Positions 5,928 through 12,521 are shown, counted from the first letter of the stretch. The stretch is DNA of 12,900 nt from Candidatus Hodarchaeota archaeon (GCA_016839955.1 JAEOTI010000337.1:1-12900); one strand, 5' to 3'. The notes: generated from the letters alone by a model not told the origin. Program-made: numbers and translations.

Positions 5928-6692
5928 TTATAAGTTTTTAATTGACCCTTTTACTTTTTCACGATTCATCAAGTTTTCTTCTACTTTTCCAATTGCAGTA
6001 ATTAAACCCATAGGGATACCTTTATATGAAGTTAGTTTCTCATTCACATCATAATGGATCAAACCCAGACCAAGTTTTGGGAATAATACATCAACAAGTT
6101 TTTTTGATTGAGGGATTAATTTTTCGGGATTATTATCATATACTCTAACTGCTTTATTGTGATTATTAAAGTATGGAAAACTTCTGGGGACTTCCTTGCC
6201 AAAATGGATGAGAAAGAGTACAAAAAAAATCTCTACATTCTGTAACGCTGGTTCTAATTGCATTCGTTTTATTTTACTAACTGTGGCCCGACATTGAAGA
6301 AAAGGAATTCTCGAATCATTTGAGATTGTTTCAAATCTAGGATTAAACCATTTCCCCTTCCAGTGGTAATCAGCACTATCCCATGTGTAATAACATTTCC
6401 CCTCAAATGCACAACGGAATTTGTCTTCAGTCTTTGTAGATTGATGTTCAATAACCGCAAAGTCAATGCGTTTTGTGTTTTTTTGTGTAGCATGAAATCT
6501 GGAATATTCCACAACTGTAAACAAATTTGGATATTTTGATTGAAAATATAAATCCATTTGGTATCCAATTTGTCCAAAAAGGTTCTTCTCTACCTTAGTA
6601 TTAGCCATAAGGTAGGCAAAATATTTTGTATCTATTTTCTTTAAGGATTTTATGAAAAAGCGCAGAAAGGAATTTGATTTGGATTCCATCAC
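5928..6692 (-). CDS. PD-(D/E)XK nuclease-like protein (254 aa)
   Basis: No named family is recognised. The core KRIDFAVIEH (Asp77) followed about twenty residues later by CAFEGKCYY (Glu97, Lys99) has the D...ExK spacing of PD-(D/E)XK nucleases, and the preceding segment NLFGQIGYQMDLYFQSKYPN could be the N-terminal helix that often bears a further acidic residue. The second half (FFVLFLIHFG, about 156-165) would supply later strands. It is Lys-rich, soluble, and has no signal peptide. The start is GTG (6692) or ATG (6689) after GGAAGG; spacing allows either. Its neighbour downstream in the same direction is the truncated secreted fragment, and upstream the Ig-like surface gene, so no operon logic is evident. 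Restriction-type or nuclease-toxin roles are possible but not shown. Confidence 0.6.
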   Translation of the reverse strand: MMESKSNSFLRFFIKSLKKIDTKYFAYLMANTKVEKNLFGQIGYQMDLYFQSKYPNLFTVVEYSRFHATQKNTKRIDFAVIEHQSTKTEDKFRCAFEGKCYYTWDSADYHWKGKWFNPRFETISNDSRIPFLQCRATVSKIKRMQLEPALQNVEIFFVLFLIHFGKEVPRSFPYFNNHNKAVRVYDNNPEKLIPQSKKLVDVLFPKLGLGLIHYDVNEKLTSYKGIPMGLITAIGKVEENLMNREKVKGSIKNL

Positions 6693-6798
6693 TTACAACC
6701 TTCCTTTTTACATTATCTTACTAAAGAAATAACTAATTTCAGTTATATTTTTTCCTTCGATTTCCTAATTGAGAATTTATAGTCCATATTTCTTTTAA

Positions 6799-7647
6799 CT
6801 AATTTCTCCTTCTCTCTGAAGAAAATATTGTATAAATCAAAGTAACAAGAATGACTAAGGTTAGGGTGAATCCAGGTATAGCCTGTTTGGTGTTTTTTAC
6901 AATAAATTCTGTATCTGATTCATCGATAGTTAATAAAAATCCATCTGATACAATCACTCGGATCTTATAGAAATTACCATTCTTTAAATTGGAAGTATCC
7001 CACTCATAATAGGGAGTGGTTATATTCTCTTCTATAATCTCCCATGAGTTACTGTCCCAATAAAATAAATTTACACTCAGAAAGTCTCCATCGGAATCAT
7101 TTGCTTCCCAACGAATTGTCACCAGACCGGATAACTCTTCCCCACCATTTGGATAAAGAAGCTTTACGTAAGGCGCATCGGGAATATTTTTTACAAATAC
7201 TATCACTGTATCAATGACTTGATTGTGATATTTGTCTACGACAATTATCGTATAATTATAGCATCCTGGTTGGAGACTGTCCAGATTTACTATTATAGAC
7301 CCTCCTGATACCCACGTGTCTTCTTGTATAATAGAATCATTGACAAATATTTGAAATGTATGGGGATGTTCATCGCTTACTACCCATTGAATGTTTCGTC
7401 CAGTTTCCCTTTCATCAAGTTCAATATCGATTGGACTGTTGATGAGCGTTTTCACTAACTCAGCAGGAGGTAATAAATTGGATTCCAATAAAGTAGTATT
7501 GGTGTTCCATGTTTTTGATTCCAAGAATACACACAGGCTATCATTCACCAAATTTGTGAAACTCATGAATGTATAAATCAAGCAGAGTGTAGAGATATTT
7601 TCTATACTTGGATGTTCCAATAAATCTTCCAATGACAAAGGAGACAT
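6799..7647 (-). CDS. Ig-like surface protein, C-terminally anchored, probably 5'-truncated
   Basis: Residues 64-153 form an Ig/fibronectin-like domain (IQWVVSDEHPHTFQIFVND, then TWVSGGSIIVNLDSLQPGCY and a DTVIVFV edge strand). Residues 158-251 form a second one starting YVKLLYPNGGEELSG with IRWEANDSDGDFLSVNLFYW and YYEWDTSNLKNGNFYKIRV, a layout common in archaeal surface proteins. KQAIPGF (255-260) leads into a membrane helix (about 261-276) and the basic tail SERRRN, a PGF-CTERM-like end. There is no signal peptide: the first 45 residues are read from DNA that matches, in another frame, the repeat found at 9734-9763, and TAG precedes the ATG with no ribosome site. The original start is therefore probably lost, and the present ORF may not be exported or expressed. 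Confidence 0.7.
   Translation of the reverse strand: MSPLSLEDLLEHPSIENISTLCLIYTFMSFTNLVNDSLCVFLESKTWNTNTTLLESNLLPPAELVKTLINSPIDIELDERETGRNIQWVVSDEHPHTFQIFVNDSIIQEDTWVSGGSIIVNLDSLQPGCYNYTIIVVDKYHNQVIDTVIVFVKNIPDAPYVKLLYPNGGEELSGLVTIRWEANDSDGDFLSVNLFYWDSNSWEIIEENITTPYYEWDTSNLKNGNFYKIRVIVSDGFLLTIDESDTEFIVKNTKQAIPGFTLTLVILVTLIYTIFSSERRRN
7565..7594. repeat. Dispersed repeat, copy 1 (matches 9734-9763)
   Basis: Thirty bases here match 9734-9763 at 27 positions, same orientation. Translated on the minus strand in the frame used by the second copy, this copy reads YLYTLLDLYIHEFHKF against GLYTLLDLFIQGFHER there, with conservative changes outside the block, so both derive from one protein-coding element. 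Here it lies under the artificial N-terminus of the Ig-like gene, in a different frame. Confidence 0.7.
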
Positions 7648-7779
7648 CTAATGGAAGATTAGGTCATTCTTGAAATCTAATGACGAGTTAACTTCTTAGA
7701 CAATGACCTAAAGAATATATCTGACTTAATTTCTTTGGTCTAACCTATTGCTCCTAGATAAAATTCTGTAAAACCTTAA

Positions 7780-7800
7780 AAGGAGTCAGGTTCTTTATAA
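7780..7800 (+). promoter_or_regulatory. Possible promoter of the ASH-domain gene
   Basis: AAAAGGAG followed by TTCTTTATAAC at about 7779-7800 has the order of a purine-rich BRE-like element and a TATA box. It would give a leader of roughly 65-70 bases before the ATG at 7893. No strong ribosome site precedes that ATG. Sequence-based guess only. Confidence 0.3.
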
Positions 7801-7892
7801 CGAGTCAAATCTAAGAGAAAGTGAATTTTATTCTCAATTATTTGGCAAAATAACAGGTTTGAAAAATTCATTGATTAAAGAGTAGAAATAAG

Positions 7893-9656
7893 ATGGTTTG
7901 TAATTGTAATCCCTATACTCCAAGTGTGGGAGTCTTGAATAATCTTGCTTTGGGATCAAGACCTTCTGGTGGTAATTGGAGGTTTGAGAATTCGGGTGTT
8001 ATAATCCAAGGTGATAAATTCAAATATATACTTTCCTACAATAACGTACCAAAGAATGAAATAGGTATAGACCAAGATGCAACCGTAGTATGGGCTTTTT
8101 TTGCTAATAATAATTTCCTGCTAGTGAATGCGCAGAAAGATGGAAATTTCAATTTGTACATCTATGATTTGAGAGATCCAACAAATATAAACCTAAGTAA
8201 ATCAGGAGATCTTTCTTTTTCTACAGTTCGTAGTGGAGCCAGTTTGCAATCTGATGTCTCCTCAGATGGTTTAGCATTGTTTACATTCATCTCTTATTCT
8301 GGAGGAACAGAAAAGCACACAATATTTCGAACTGATAATGGGAATGTTTTAACAGCCTTTCCAGGCACCCTATATGAATCATATACAATTCCCCGAAAAG
8401 CAGAGATAACTGCAAGTACCGCAAGAATTTATCTTGCTATGTCTCCAGAAAGAGAAGTTAGCAGTGATCTGTTACCTCGTGGAAAGCTCGAGATAATAAA
8501 TACTCCAGTATTTGATGAGGTAGAACTTTCTAATTCCCAAAATCCTCAAGGATATTCGCTTGGGGTATTCACCCTAAAGAATAATGGTACTGATTGCTTA
8601 TGTGTGATGGATATTGACCCTGATCCTCCTTTCTCTGTCCATTCAATAAGTGATATTAATAATAATTCGTTAAATTACCCTGTAACCTTGGATCCAGAAG
8701 ACGAATTACTAGTAACAGTTATATTTTCTCCCCAACATCCAACTAGTGGTAGTCCTAACTTAACGGGTTTCCTAACCATTACCTGTAACCCCGCCAATAC
8801 CTGTAATGTAACTATTGATTGTGAGGGTTCTGCAAGAGGAATCGCAAATCTACATATTGTGAATAACAATCAAACCTTTGAAGCTGTCCTTGGAGGACAC
8901 CCCTCTCTTAGTACTGTTACCAGAACTTATGAGATTCAAAATATCGGATTTGCTGATTTTACAATCGAAAATATACACCAGAATAGTCCATTCAGATGTA
9001 TTACGGTTCCTCCCCAACAAATAATAAGTGCAGAAGGGGATTCAATATCTGTTGATATTATATTTGAACCTGCCTCAAGTGTTGCTAATATTACTAAGCA
9101 GCTTACTATTGACCCAGCTCCCCCCGCAGGAGATGATGAATTGACTTGTATTGGATCGACTATTGATCCCCGTCTGCAAGTTGGGTTTAATATTACAGAA
9201 AATTTTGGAACAATTAAGCTTGAAGAACCTGGAGAACCGCAAGAAAGAACTAACCGATTGACGATCACCAATAATGGACAGGCTGATTTAGAAATTCTCT
9301 CAGTTCAATTTAATAATACAACCGCAACGGGAAGTGTCGGTTTTTTCTGGGTTACAGATAATTTTAATCCTCCAAGAACTCTTCAGTACAATGCATCAGG
9401 GATTTCACGCGATATTGTCTTTCGTCCTAGCTCCCCTACACATTTTACGACAGAAGTAATTATCGATTATCAATGGCACACGAGTCCTAATGTAACACCA
9501 GGGACAAAAACAATCAATTTAACAGGCAAAGCAATGCGTAAGATTGAATATCCTTGGTTAAGTAATAAATGGATCTGGGTTATGATAGCTGTTATCGTTC
9601 TTACCTTAGCTTTCATCATTGCAAATTCCTTTCAACGTGGATGGCAATTCCCGTGA
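7893..9656 (+). CDS. Multi-domain protein with three ASH-like beta domains and a C-terminal membrane helix
   Basis: 587 residues. Residues 25-185 are beta-rich (for example ATVVWAFFANNNFLLVNAQK, FNLYIYDLRD) and propeller-like. Three Ig-like ASH/choice-of-anchor-D type domains follow: about 197-315 (GVFTLKNNGTDCLCVMDI ... VTVIFSPQHP), 316-424 (TRTYEIQNIGFADFTIENI ... VDIIFEPAS) and 425-548 (NFGTIKLEE, RLTITNNGQADLEILSVQF ... DIVFRPSSP). Each shows the family pattern of an itNnGxadLxI strand followed by an F-x-P strand. WIWVMIAVIVLTLAFIIANSF (560-580) is a single membrane helix with a short tail. A stop lies just upstream in frame, so the missing signal peptide is real; the protein is either tail-anchored with its domains in the cytoplasm or exported by another route. 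The N-terminus MVCNCNP is Cys-rich. Such domains mediate protein contacts; the partner is unknown. Confidence 0.75.
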   Translation: MVCNCNPYTPSVGVLNNLALGSRPSGGNWRFENSGVIIQGDKFKYILSYNNVPKNEIGIDQDATVVWAFFANNNFLLVNAQKDGNFNLYIYDLRDPTNINLSKSGDLSFSTVRSGASLQSDVSSDGLALFTFISYSGGTEKHTIFRTDNGNVLTAFPGTLYESYTIPRKAEITASTARIYLAMSPEREVSSDLLPRGKLEIINTPVFDEVELSNSQNPQGYSLGVFTLKNNGTDCLCVMDIDPDPPFSVHSISDINNNSLNYPVTLDPEDELLVTVIFSPQHPTSGSPNLTGFLTITCNPANTCNVTIDCEGSARGIANLHIVNNNQTFEAVLGGHPSLSTVTRTYEIQNIGFADFTIENIHQNSPFRCITVPPQQIISAEGDSISVDIIFEPASSVANITKQLTIDPAPPAGDDELTCIGSTIDPRLQVGFNITENFGTIKLEEPGEPQERTNRLTITNNGQADLEILSVQFNNTTATGSVGFFWVTDNFNPPRTLQYNASGISRDIVFRPSSPTHFTTEVIIDYQWHTSPNVTPGTKTINLTGKAMRKIEYPWLSNKWIWVMIAVIVLTLAFIIANSFQRGWQFP

Positions 9657-9688
9657 TACAACCCAAAAAAATAGAACAAATCAAAGTA

Positions 9689-10239
9689 TTACTGTGTTTC
9701 TATCCCCTTATCTTGGATTCGTTCATGGAACCCCTGAATGAATAAATCGAGCAGAGTGTAGAGGCCCTGATAGAACGCCTCCACATCAGGAGTGTAGGTT
9801 TGCGTATAGTAGATCCGCTGCTGAGAGCTAAAATGGGAATAACTTAGTCCATCCAAGATTAACTTTCAACCATCTAGGTTTCAAATTGACCTCATATCGG
9901 GGGACAGGAAGCAAATCGAAAGAAGCAGGATTTGAAAGTCCGAATAGAAAAGCAGAGAAGCTAAAAACAATTCTGGAATGGGTGGAATATGGAATAATCC
10001 TTTATTTAGAATTAGTACATGAAATCAAAAGAGAGAATCATTCAATCCACCCACTAAATGAAAACAGAAATTCATTGTCTCAGGGAAACACTCCTTGTGG
10101 TGCCGCACCTTCTCCAGGTAATTACGCGATGTTATTCGAGGAAGATTGGGGACTACCTAATAAATCAATCCTTTAAAATGGGATTTCTTGAAATGCTTCC
10201 CAAAGAAAGCATTCTCCCCAAGACCTGCCTTATTGGTTG
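9689..10239 (-). pseudogene. Decayed mobile-element-type ORF with in-frame stops
   Basis: One minus-strand frame can be read from just behind the DUF7662-type gene down to TAA at 9689-9691, broken by about five stop codons. Its upstream end reads GLGENAFFGKHFKKSHFKGL, then (after TAG) VVPNLPRITSRNYLEKVRHH. Its downstream end reads SSQQRIYYTQTYTPDVEAF and GLYTLLDLFIQGFHERIQDK before the stop. Both ends look strongly coding. The middle (about 9890-10040) is less convincing, and there the opposite strand gives a comparable ORF (KAEKLKTILEWVEYGIIL), so DNA of two origins may be joined. A related copy of the C-terminal block lies at 7565-7594, which argues for a repeated element such as a transposase gene. 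I do not recognise the family. Confidence 0.5.
9734..9763. repeat. Dispersed repeat, copy 2 (matches 7565-7594)
   Basis: Twenty-seven of thirty bases agree with the copy at 7565-7594. In this copy the block is part of the readable C-terminus of the decayed minus-strand ORF (LYTLLDLFIQ). The copies are about 2.2 kb apart in direct orientation and flank the ASH-domain gene. Confidence 0.7.
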
Positions 10240-10740
10240 TTATTCGATCCAGTGACCTCTATTATCAATAAGATATTCAATTGCTTTCTTTAAGTCCTTA
10301 GAGTCCCACTTTCTTAAAACTTTGACAGTAATTGTATCATTTTTATCAATCGAATCACATAGAACATCATTAAGAACTAATAATATGTTCTCTTCATCAA
10401 TGACAATGTTAACACTCTTTTCAATATCAATAATTTTTCCAGTTGTAGCATCTTTCGCTTTAACCTCGAATACTGATGTTTTTCTAATTACCTTACGAAA
10501 GGAAACACTTTGAGTTTTTATTGTAACATCAAAGGTTCTCCAACCTTCATCAAGCCATCCGTGTTTCGTTTGAGGATGACCTTGTTCATTGTTTTCCCAC
10601 CATTGATTTTTTCTATAAGCGGTTTCTGGTAAAGATTCCCCTATTATTTCCGTGATTTTTTCAAAAGACAAAGTAACTTCATTTTCGTCTTGATTACTTA
10701 GAAACTCAGCAATTTTTGCATAGTCTTTTGCTGTTGGCAT
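10240..10740 (-). CDS. DUF7662-type domain protein (166 aa)
   Basis: The first 85 residues follow the pattern of the small DUF7662 domain: YAKIAEFLSNQDENEVTLSF, then KITEIIGESLPETAYRKNQW (Leu-Pro-x-x-A before the Trp pair), WENNEQGHPQTKHGWLDEGW, and a closing strand SVSFRK. The domain's biochemical role is not known to me. A further 80 residues (VFEVKAKDATTGKIIDIEKS and beyond, to RGHWIE) form an extra alpha/beta part not typical of the single-domain form. I start at the ATG at 10740 because GGTGAG lies 4 bases upstream; a GTG at 10749 is in frame but is part of that ribosome site. It is divergent from the TIR stub, sharing a 150-base promoter region with an inverted repeat. No signal peptide or membrane segment. 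Confidence 0.75.
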   Translation of the reverse strand: MPTAKDYAKIAEFLSNQDENEVTLSFEKITEIIGESLPETAYRKNQWWENNEQGHPQTKHGWLDEGWRTFDVTIKTQSVSFRKVIRKTSVFEVKAKDATTGKIIDIEKSVNIVIDEENILLVLNDVLCDSIDKNDTITVKVLRKWDSKDLKKAIEYLIDNRGHWIE

Positions 10741-10804
10741 TTTTCTCACCTATATCTTTTTCTAAGGATTATTTTTGACATGTTTTGTATTTTTATCTTT
10801 CATT

Positions 10805-10883
10805 CTCAACTATAAATCAATATAAATAAATTTCCAATGAGCAAAATTAAAAAGTCTATACTTTCAAAATTATAATAGTTGAG
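10805..10883. promoter_or_regulatory. Divergent promoter region with a 9-bp inverted repeat
   Basis: CTCAACTAT (10805-10813) and its exact complement ATAGTTGAG (10875-10883) lie symmetrically in the space between the divergent starts at 10740 and 10895, each next to TATA-like text (ATAAATCAATATAAATAA on the left, ATTATAATAG on the right). The arrangement suits a shared operator controlling both genes. No regulator gene is visible next to it. Confidence 0.4.
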
Positions 10884-10894
10884 GGGTCAAAGAG

Positions 10895-11029
10895 ATGGCG
10901 AGAATTTTTATTTCTCATAGTAGACGAGACAAGGATATTATAGCGTTATTTGACAGAATATTTGCTGGTATTGAAGCTGCGAGAGTTTGCATGGAATTAG
11001 GGTTTAACATTAGAAGGGATATAAAATGA
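10895..11029 (+). CDS. TIR-domain stub (44 aa)
   Basis: A small frame starting MARIFISHSRRDKDIIALF, which is the first strand and BB-side start of a TIR domain (the iFISHSxxDkdi signature of archaeal and bacterial TIR proteins, many of them NAD-cleaving defence enzymes). DRIFAGIEAARVCMELGF follows and matches the next helix and strand region, after which the frame ends in RRDIK and a stop. A complete TIR domain needs about 130-150 residues, including the catalytic Glu further on, so this one is inactive as an enzyme. The start is preceded by GAGGGG about 9 bases upstream. Its TGA overlaps the ATG of the next gene (ATGA), so its translation may drive the neighbour's. The frame is too short for many gene finders. 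Domain call good, function of the stub unknown. Confidence 0.6.
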   Translation: MARIFISHSRRDKDIIALFDRIFAGIEAARVCMELGFNIRRDIK

Positions 11030-11424
11030 ATTTCTGGGATTTTATAATTACTTTTTTAGCGGGAGCGGGTGTTGCATTGGTGCCAATAATTGTTGAAAGA
11101 GCATGGAGCCTAATTAATAGGATAAGATATAGGGATATAATAAAGACTTATACCATTTTGACACCTCTAATATTAGCAGAAAAGCTTAGTAGTAAACATT
11201 TTCTAAAACTCTCAGAAATAATTATTGAGTTAGCTCGTCTAGAGGCATGGGAGTCATTAGATTTCCTTTTCACTACTATTGTAAAGCATATGACTTCTAC
11301 AGAGGAACCAAGATTATCTTATTACTTAGGTGAAGAATTAACGGAAAAATGGGTGAATAAATGGGTGAAAGACAGAGAAAAATATGCAGAATTCATTGAA
11401 AAGGCAAAGTTGGGGAATCCTTAG
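11026..11424 (+). CDS. Small membrane-anchored protein coupled to the TIR stub
   Basis: 132 residues with one N-terminal membrane helix (WDFIITFLAGAGVALVPIIV, about 4-23) and a helical soluble part rich in charged residues (YTILTPLILAEKL, KLSEIIIELARLEAWESLDF, then a Lys-rich end). No family is recognised. The ATG overlaps the TIR stub's stop (ATGA), and AGAAGG eight bases before it, inside the stub, is a good ribosome site. The body would face the cytoplasm if the positive residues after the helix (RIRYRD) decide orientation. A TIR protein with a membrane partner would be a plausible effector arrangement, but the TIR part is broken, so the pairing may be a relic. Confidence 0.65.
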   Translation: MNFWDFIITFLAGAGVALVPIIVERAWSLINRIRYRDIIKTYTILTPLILAEKLSSKHFLKLSEIIIELARLEAWESLDFLFTTIVKHMTSTEEPRLSYYLGEELTEKWVNKWVKDREKYAEFIEKAKLGNP

Positions 11425-11466
11425 ATACCTATATTTACCAAAATTTTTTCCAGTATACGTCAACGT

Positions 11467-11487
11467 AATGTGAACTTTTCTCACATT
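11467..11487. repeat. Inverted repeat AATGTGA-N7-TCACATT
   Basis: Two perfect 7-base arms around ACTTTTC lie 43 bases after the stop of the 11026-11424 gene. The site overlaps the first copy of the 12-mer TGTGAACTTTTC and sits just before a TTTATA box (11493-11498). It could be a hairpin in the transcript's end or an operator for what follows. Confidence 0.4.
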
Positions 11488-11516
11488 GAGAGTTTATAGG
11501 CAAAAAGGATCAATTA

Positions 11517-11576
11517 ATGGACATAAAAAACCGATATCAACATGGTATTGTATTAGCTGGGTACCTTTTTTTTTAG
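11517..11576 (+). other. Micro-ORF (19 aa), possibly the start of a lost gene
   Basis: ATG at 11517 follows AAAAGG by eight bases and a TTTATA box by 24 bases. It encodes MDIKNRYQHGIVLAGYLFF and ends at a T9 run, where a frame slip would matter. The good upstream signals suggest the 5' end of a gene whose body has gone; no family is recognised. Translation of so short a frame is uncertain. Confidence 0.25.
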
Positions 11577-11579
11577 GTA
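11562..11579 (+). terminator. T9 run with 5-bp flanking stem
   Basis: Nine T (11566-11574) are flanked by TACCT and AGGTA. On the plus strand this follows the TIR-stub/membrane gene pair and is a good archaeal oligo-T terminator. It also forms the last bases of the convergent 98-residue gene. Confidence 0.45.
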
Positions 11580-11869
11580 TTCGTCAACATAAACTCATTA
11601 ATTGCTGTTTTAACTTCTGACTCATACATTTGTCCAATTAATTTACTTGCAAAATCAGCTAAATAAATCGACATGTATTTATAGAATGCTTTAGTATCCC
11701 TTTCACTAATAGCACATAATTTTTCGTGAATAAAATATTTAGCAGTGTATTTTCTGTTATTATCTTGTAAATATTTTAAAAATCTTAACATTAATCGTTT
11801 TGCTCTTTCTTCTGCTAATGTTCGGGACTTAACGAATTTTGTCGGCTTTTCAACTTGCTGAGAGGTCAT
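11573..11869 (-). CDS. Hypothetical helical protein (98 aa)
   Basis: A small basic protein without signal peptide or membrane segment. The first 20 residues (MTSQQVEKPTKFVKSRTLAE) look unstructured. The rest is predicted helical: ERAKRLMLRFLKYLQDNNRK, a middle with IHEKLCAISERDTKAFYKYM, and SIYLADFASKLIGQMYESEV to the end. No family recognised; size and charge would suit a nucleic-acid binder, but no motif shows this. GGGAAG five bases before the ATG may be the ribosome site. A perfect 14-bp palindrome lies over the likely TATA position upstream, which suggests control by a dimeric repressor. It is convergent with the TIR-stub pair. Confidence 0.6.
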   Translation of the reverse strand: MTSQQVEKPTKFVKSRTLAEERAKRLMLRFLKYLQDNNRKYTAKYFIHEKLCAISERDTKAFYKYMSIYLADFASKLIGQMYESEVKTAINEFMLTNT

Positions 11870-11892
11870 GAGAACTTCCCAAGATTTCTTTA

Positions 11893-11906
11893 TTTAATCG
11901 ATTAAA
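11893..11906 (-). promoter_or_regulatory. 14-bp palindrome over the promoter of the 98-aa gene
   Basis: TTTAATCGATTAAA is a perfect palindrome 24-37 bases upstream of the ATG at 11869; on the minus strand its right arm runs into TTAAATAAA, the likely TATA element. A second inverted repeat, TGTCT-N6-AGACA, follows at 11912-11927. Position over the TATA box suits a repressor site. No binding protein is known. Confidence 0.45.
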
Positions 11907-11954
11907 AAAACTGTCTATATTCAGACACTTTCAATCACATGGTAATGATCGACC

Positions 11955-12025
11955 TGTGAACTTTTCCCCTGTTAAGTTGGAAGACTTTATAAAAGGCAAT
12001 ATTTTGTATCCTCATAGAGGAAGTG
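11955..12025 (+). promoter_or_regulatory. TATA box and ribosome site of the 39-aa gene, with repeated upstream 12-mer
   Basis: TTTATAAAA (11986-11994) is a good archaeal TATA box, about 25-30 bases before the expected transcript start near 12015. GAGGAAGTG (12017-12025) is a strong ribosome site six bases before the ATG at 12032. The 12-mer TGTGAACTTTTC (11955-11966) upstream recurs exactly at 11469-11480, also ahead of a TTTATA box. Confidence 0.55.
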
Positions 12026-12031
12026 AAACGA

Positions 12032-12151
12032 ATGTCAAAACAAGAAGAGGCCCTCAAAGATTGGGAACAGACCAAACAGAGGGAAGAATATTGGCGAAAA
12101 TTCTTTGAAAAAGTGAAATCTGGACAACCTGTGAAAAGTCAGTCAAATTGA
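12032..12151 (+). CDS. Small charged protein (39 aa)
   Basis: The peptide begins MSKQEEALKDWEQTKQREEY, continues WRKFFEKVKSGQ and ends in VKSQSN. It is almost entirely charged and helix-forming, with aromatic residues spaced along one face. There is no membrane segment or known motif. Its support comes from the signals: a clear TATA box, a strong ribosome site at proper spacing, and coding-like composition. It may be a helical adaptor or regulator; function unknown. Confidence 0.6.
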   Translation: MSKQEEALKDWEQTKQREEYWRKFFEKVKSGQPVKSQSN

Positions 12152-12257
12152 ATTGACTAAATTTAAATTTACTTCATTTTTAAAAAATGGATTAATTAAA
12201 AAGACTCCAAAGACTTTAATGTAATTAGAAAATTAAACTTGAAATGGAGGTAGAGAA

Positions 12258-12521
12258 TTGATTAAAGGAAAATCTGGTGGTTTTGTTGGAGGATTAATAC
12301 TTCTTTTCGTTGGAATAATCATTATATTAATATGGAATCAACTTTGGAGTGAGGTCCAGGGCACTCAATCAATTTTGGACGACATTACACTTTTTATTTT
12401 TCAATTAATGGCAGGATCAATAACCATCGGGGTAATAAAGATTCCAATTCTAGGGATATTTTTAGTGATTTCTTTAGCTGGAATTTTTGTGATATTAGGA
12501 GTAGGTGGTAGAAAATCTTAA
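12258..12521 (+). CDS. Small membrane protein with two membrane helices (87 aa)
   Basis: Translation starts at TTG, fixed by GGAGGT seven bases upstream. After MIKGKSGG the first helix is FVGGLILLFVGIIIILIW (about 9-26), then an outside loop of some 25-35 residues (NQLWSEVQGTQSILDD), a weakly hydrophobic stretch around 44-60, and a second strong helix IPILGIFLVISLAGIFVILG (about 63-82) with the tail GGRKS. The layout resembles many small archaeal membrane proteins and gives no function. It is followed at 52 bases by another membrane protein in the same direction, so the two may be co-transcribed. Confidence 0.7.
   Translation: MIKGKSGGFVGGLILLFVGIIIILIWNQLWSEVQGTQSILDDITLFIFQLMAGSITIGVIKIPILGIFLVISLAGIFVILGVGGRKS

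Noticed and set aside
6269..6577. Minus-strand 102-residue ORF in another frame
   Set aside because: Lies entirely inside the PD-(D/E)XK-like gene in a shifted frame, with no signals of its own.
8675..9271. Minus-strand ORFs of 64 and 111 residues
   Set aside because: Shadows of the strongly coding ASH-domain gene.
9886..10255. Plus-strand ORFs at 9886-10176 (TTG start) and 10058-10255 as genes
   Set aside because: No ribosome sites, no recognisable domains, and they overlap each other and the minus-strand decayed frame. Kept only as a rival reading of that region.
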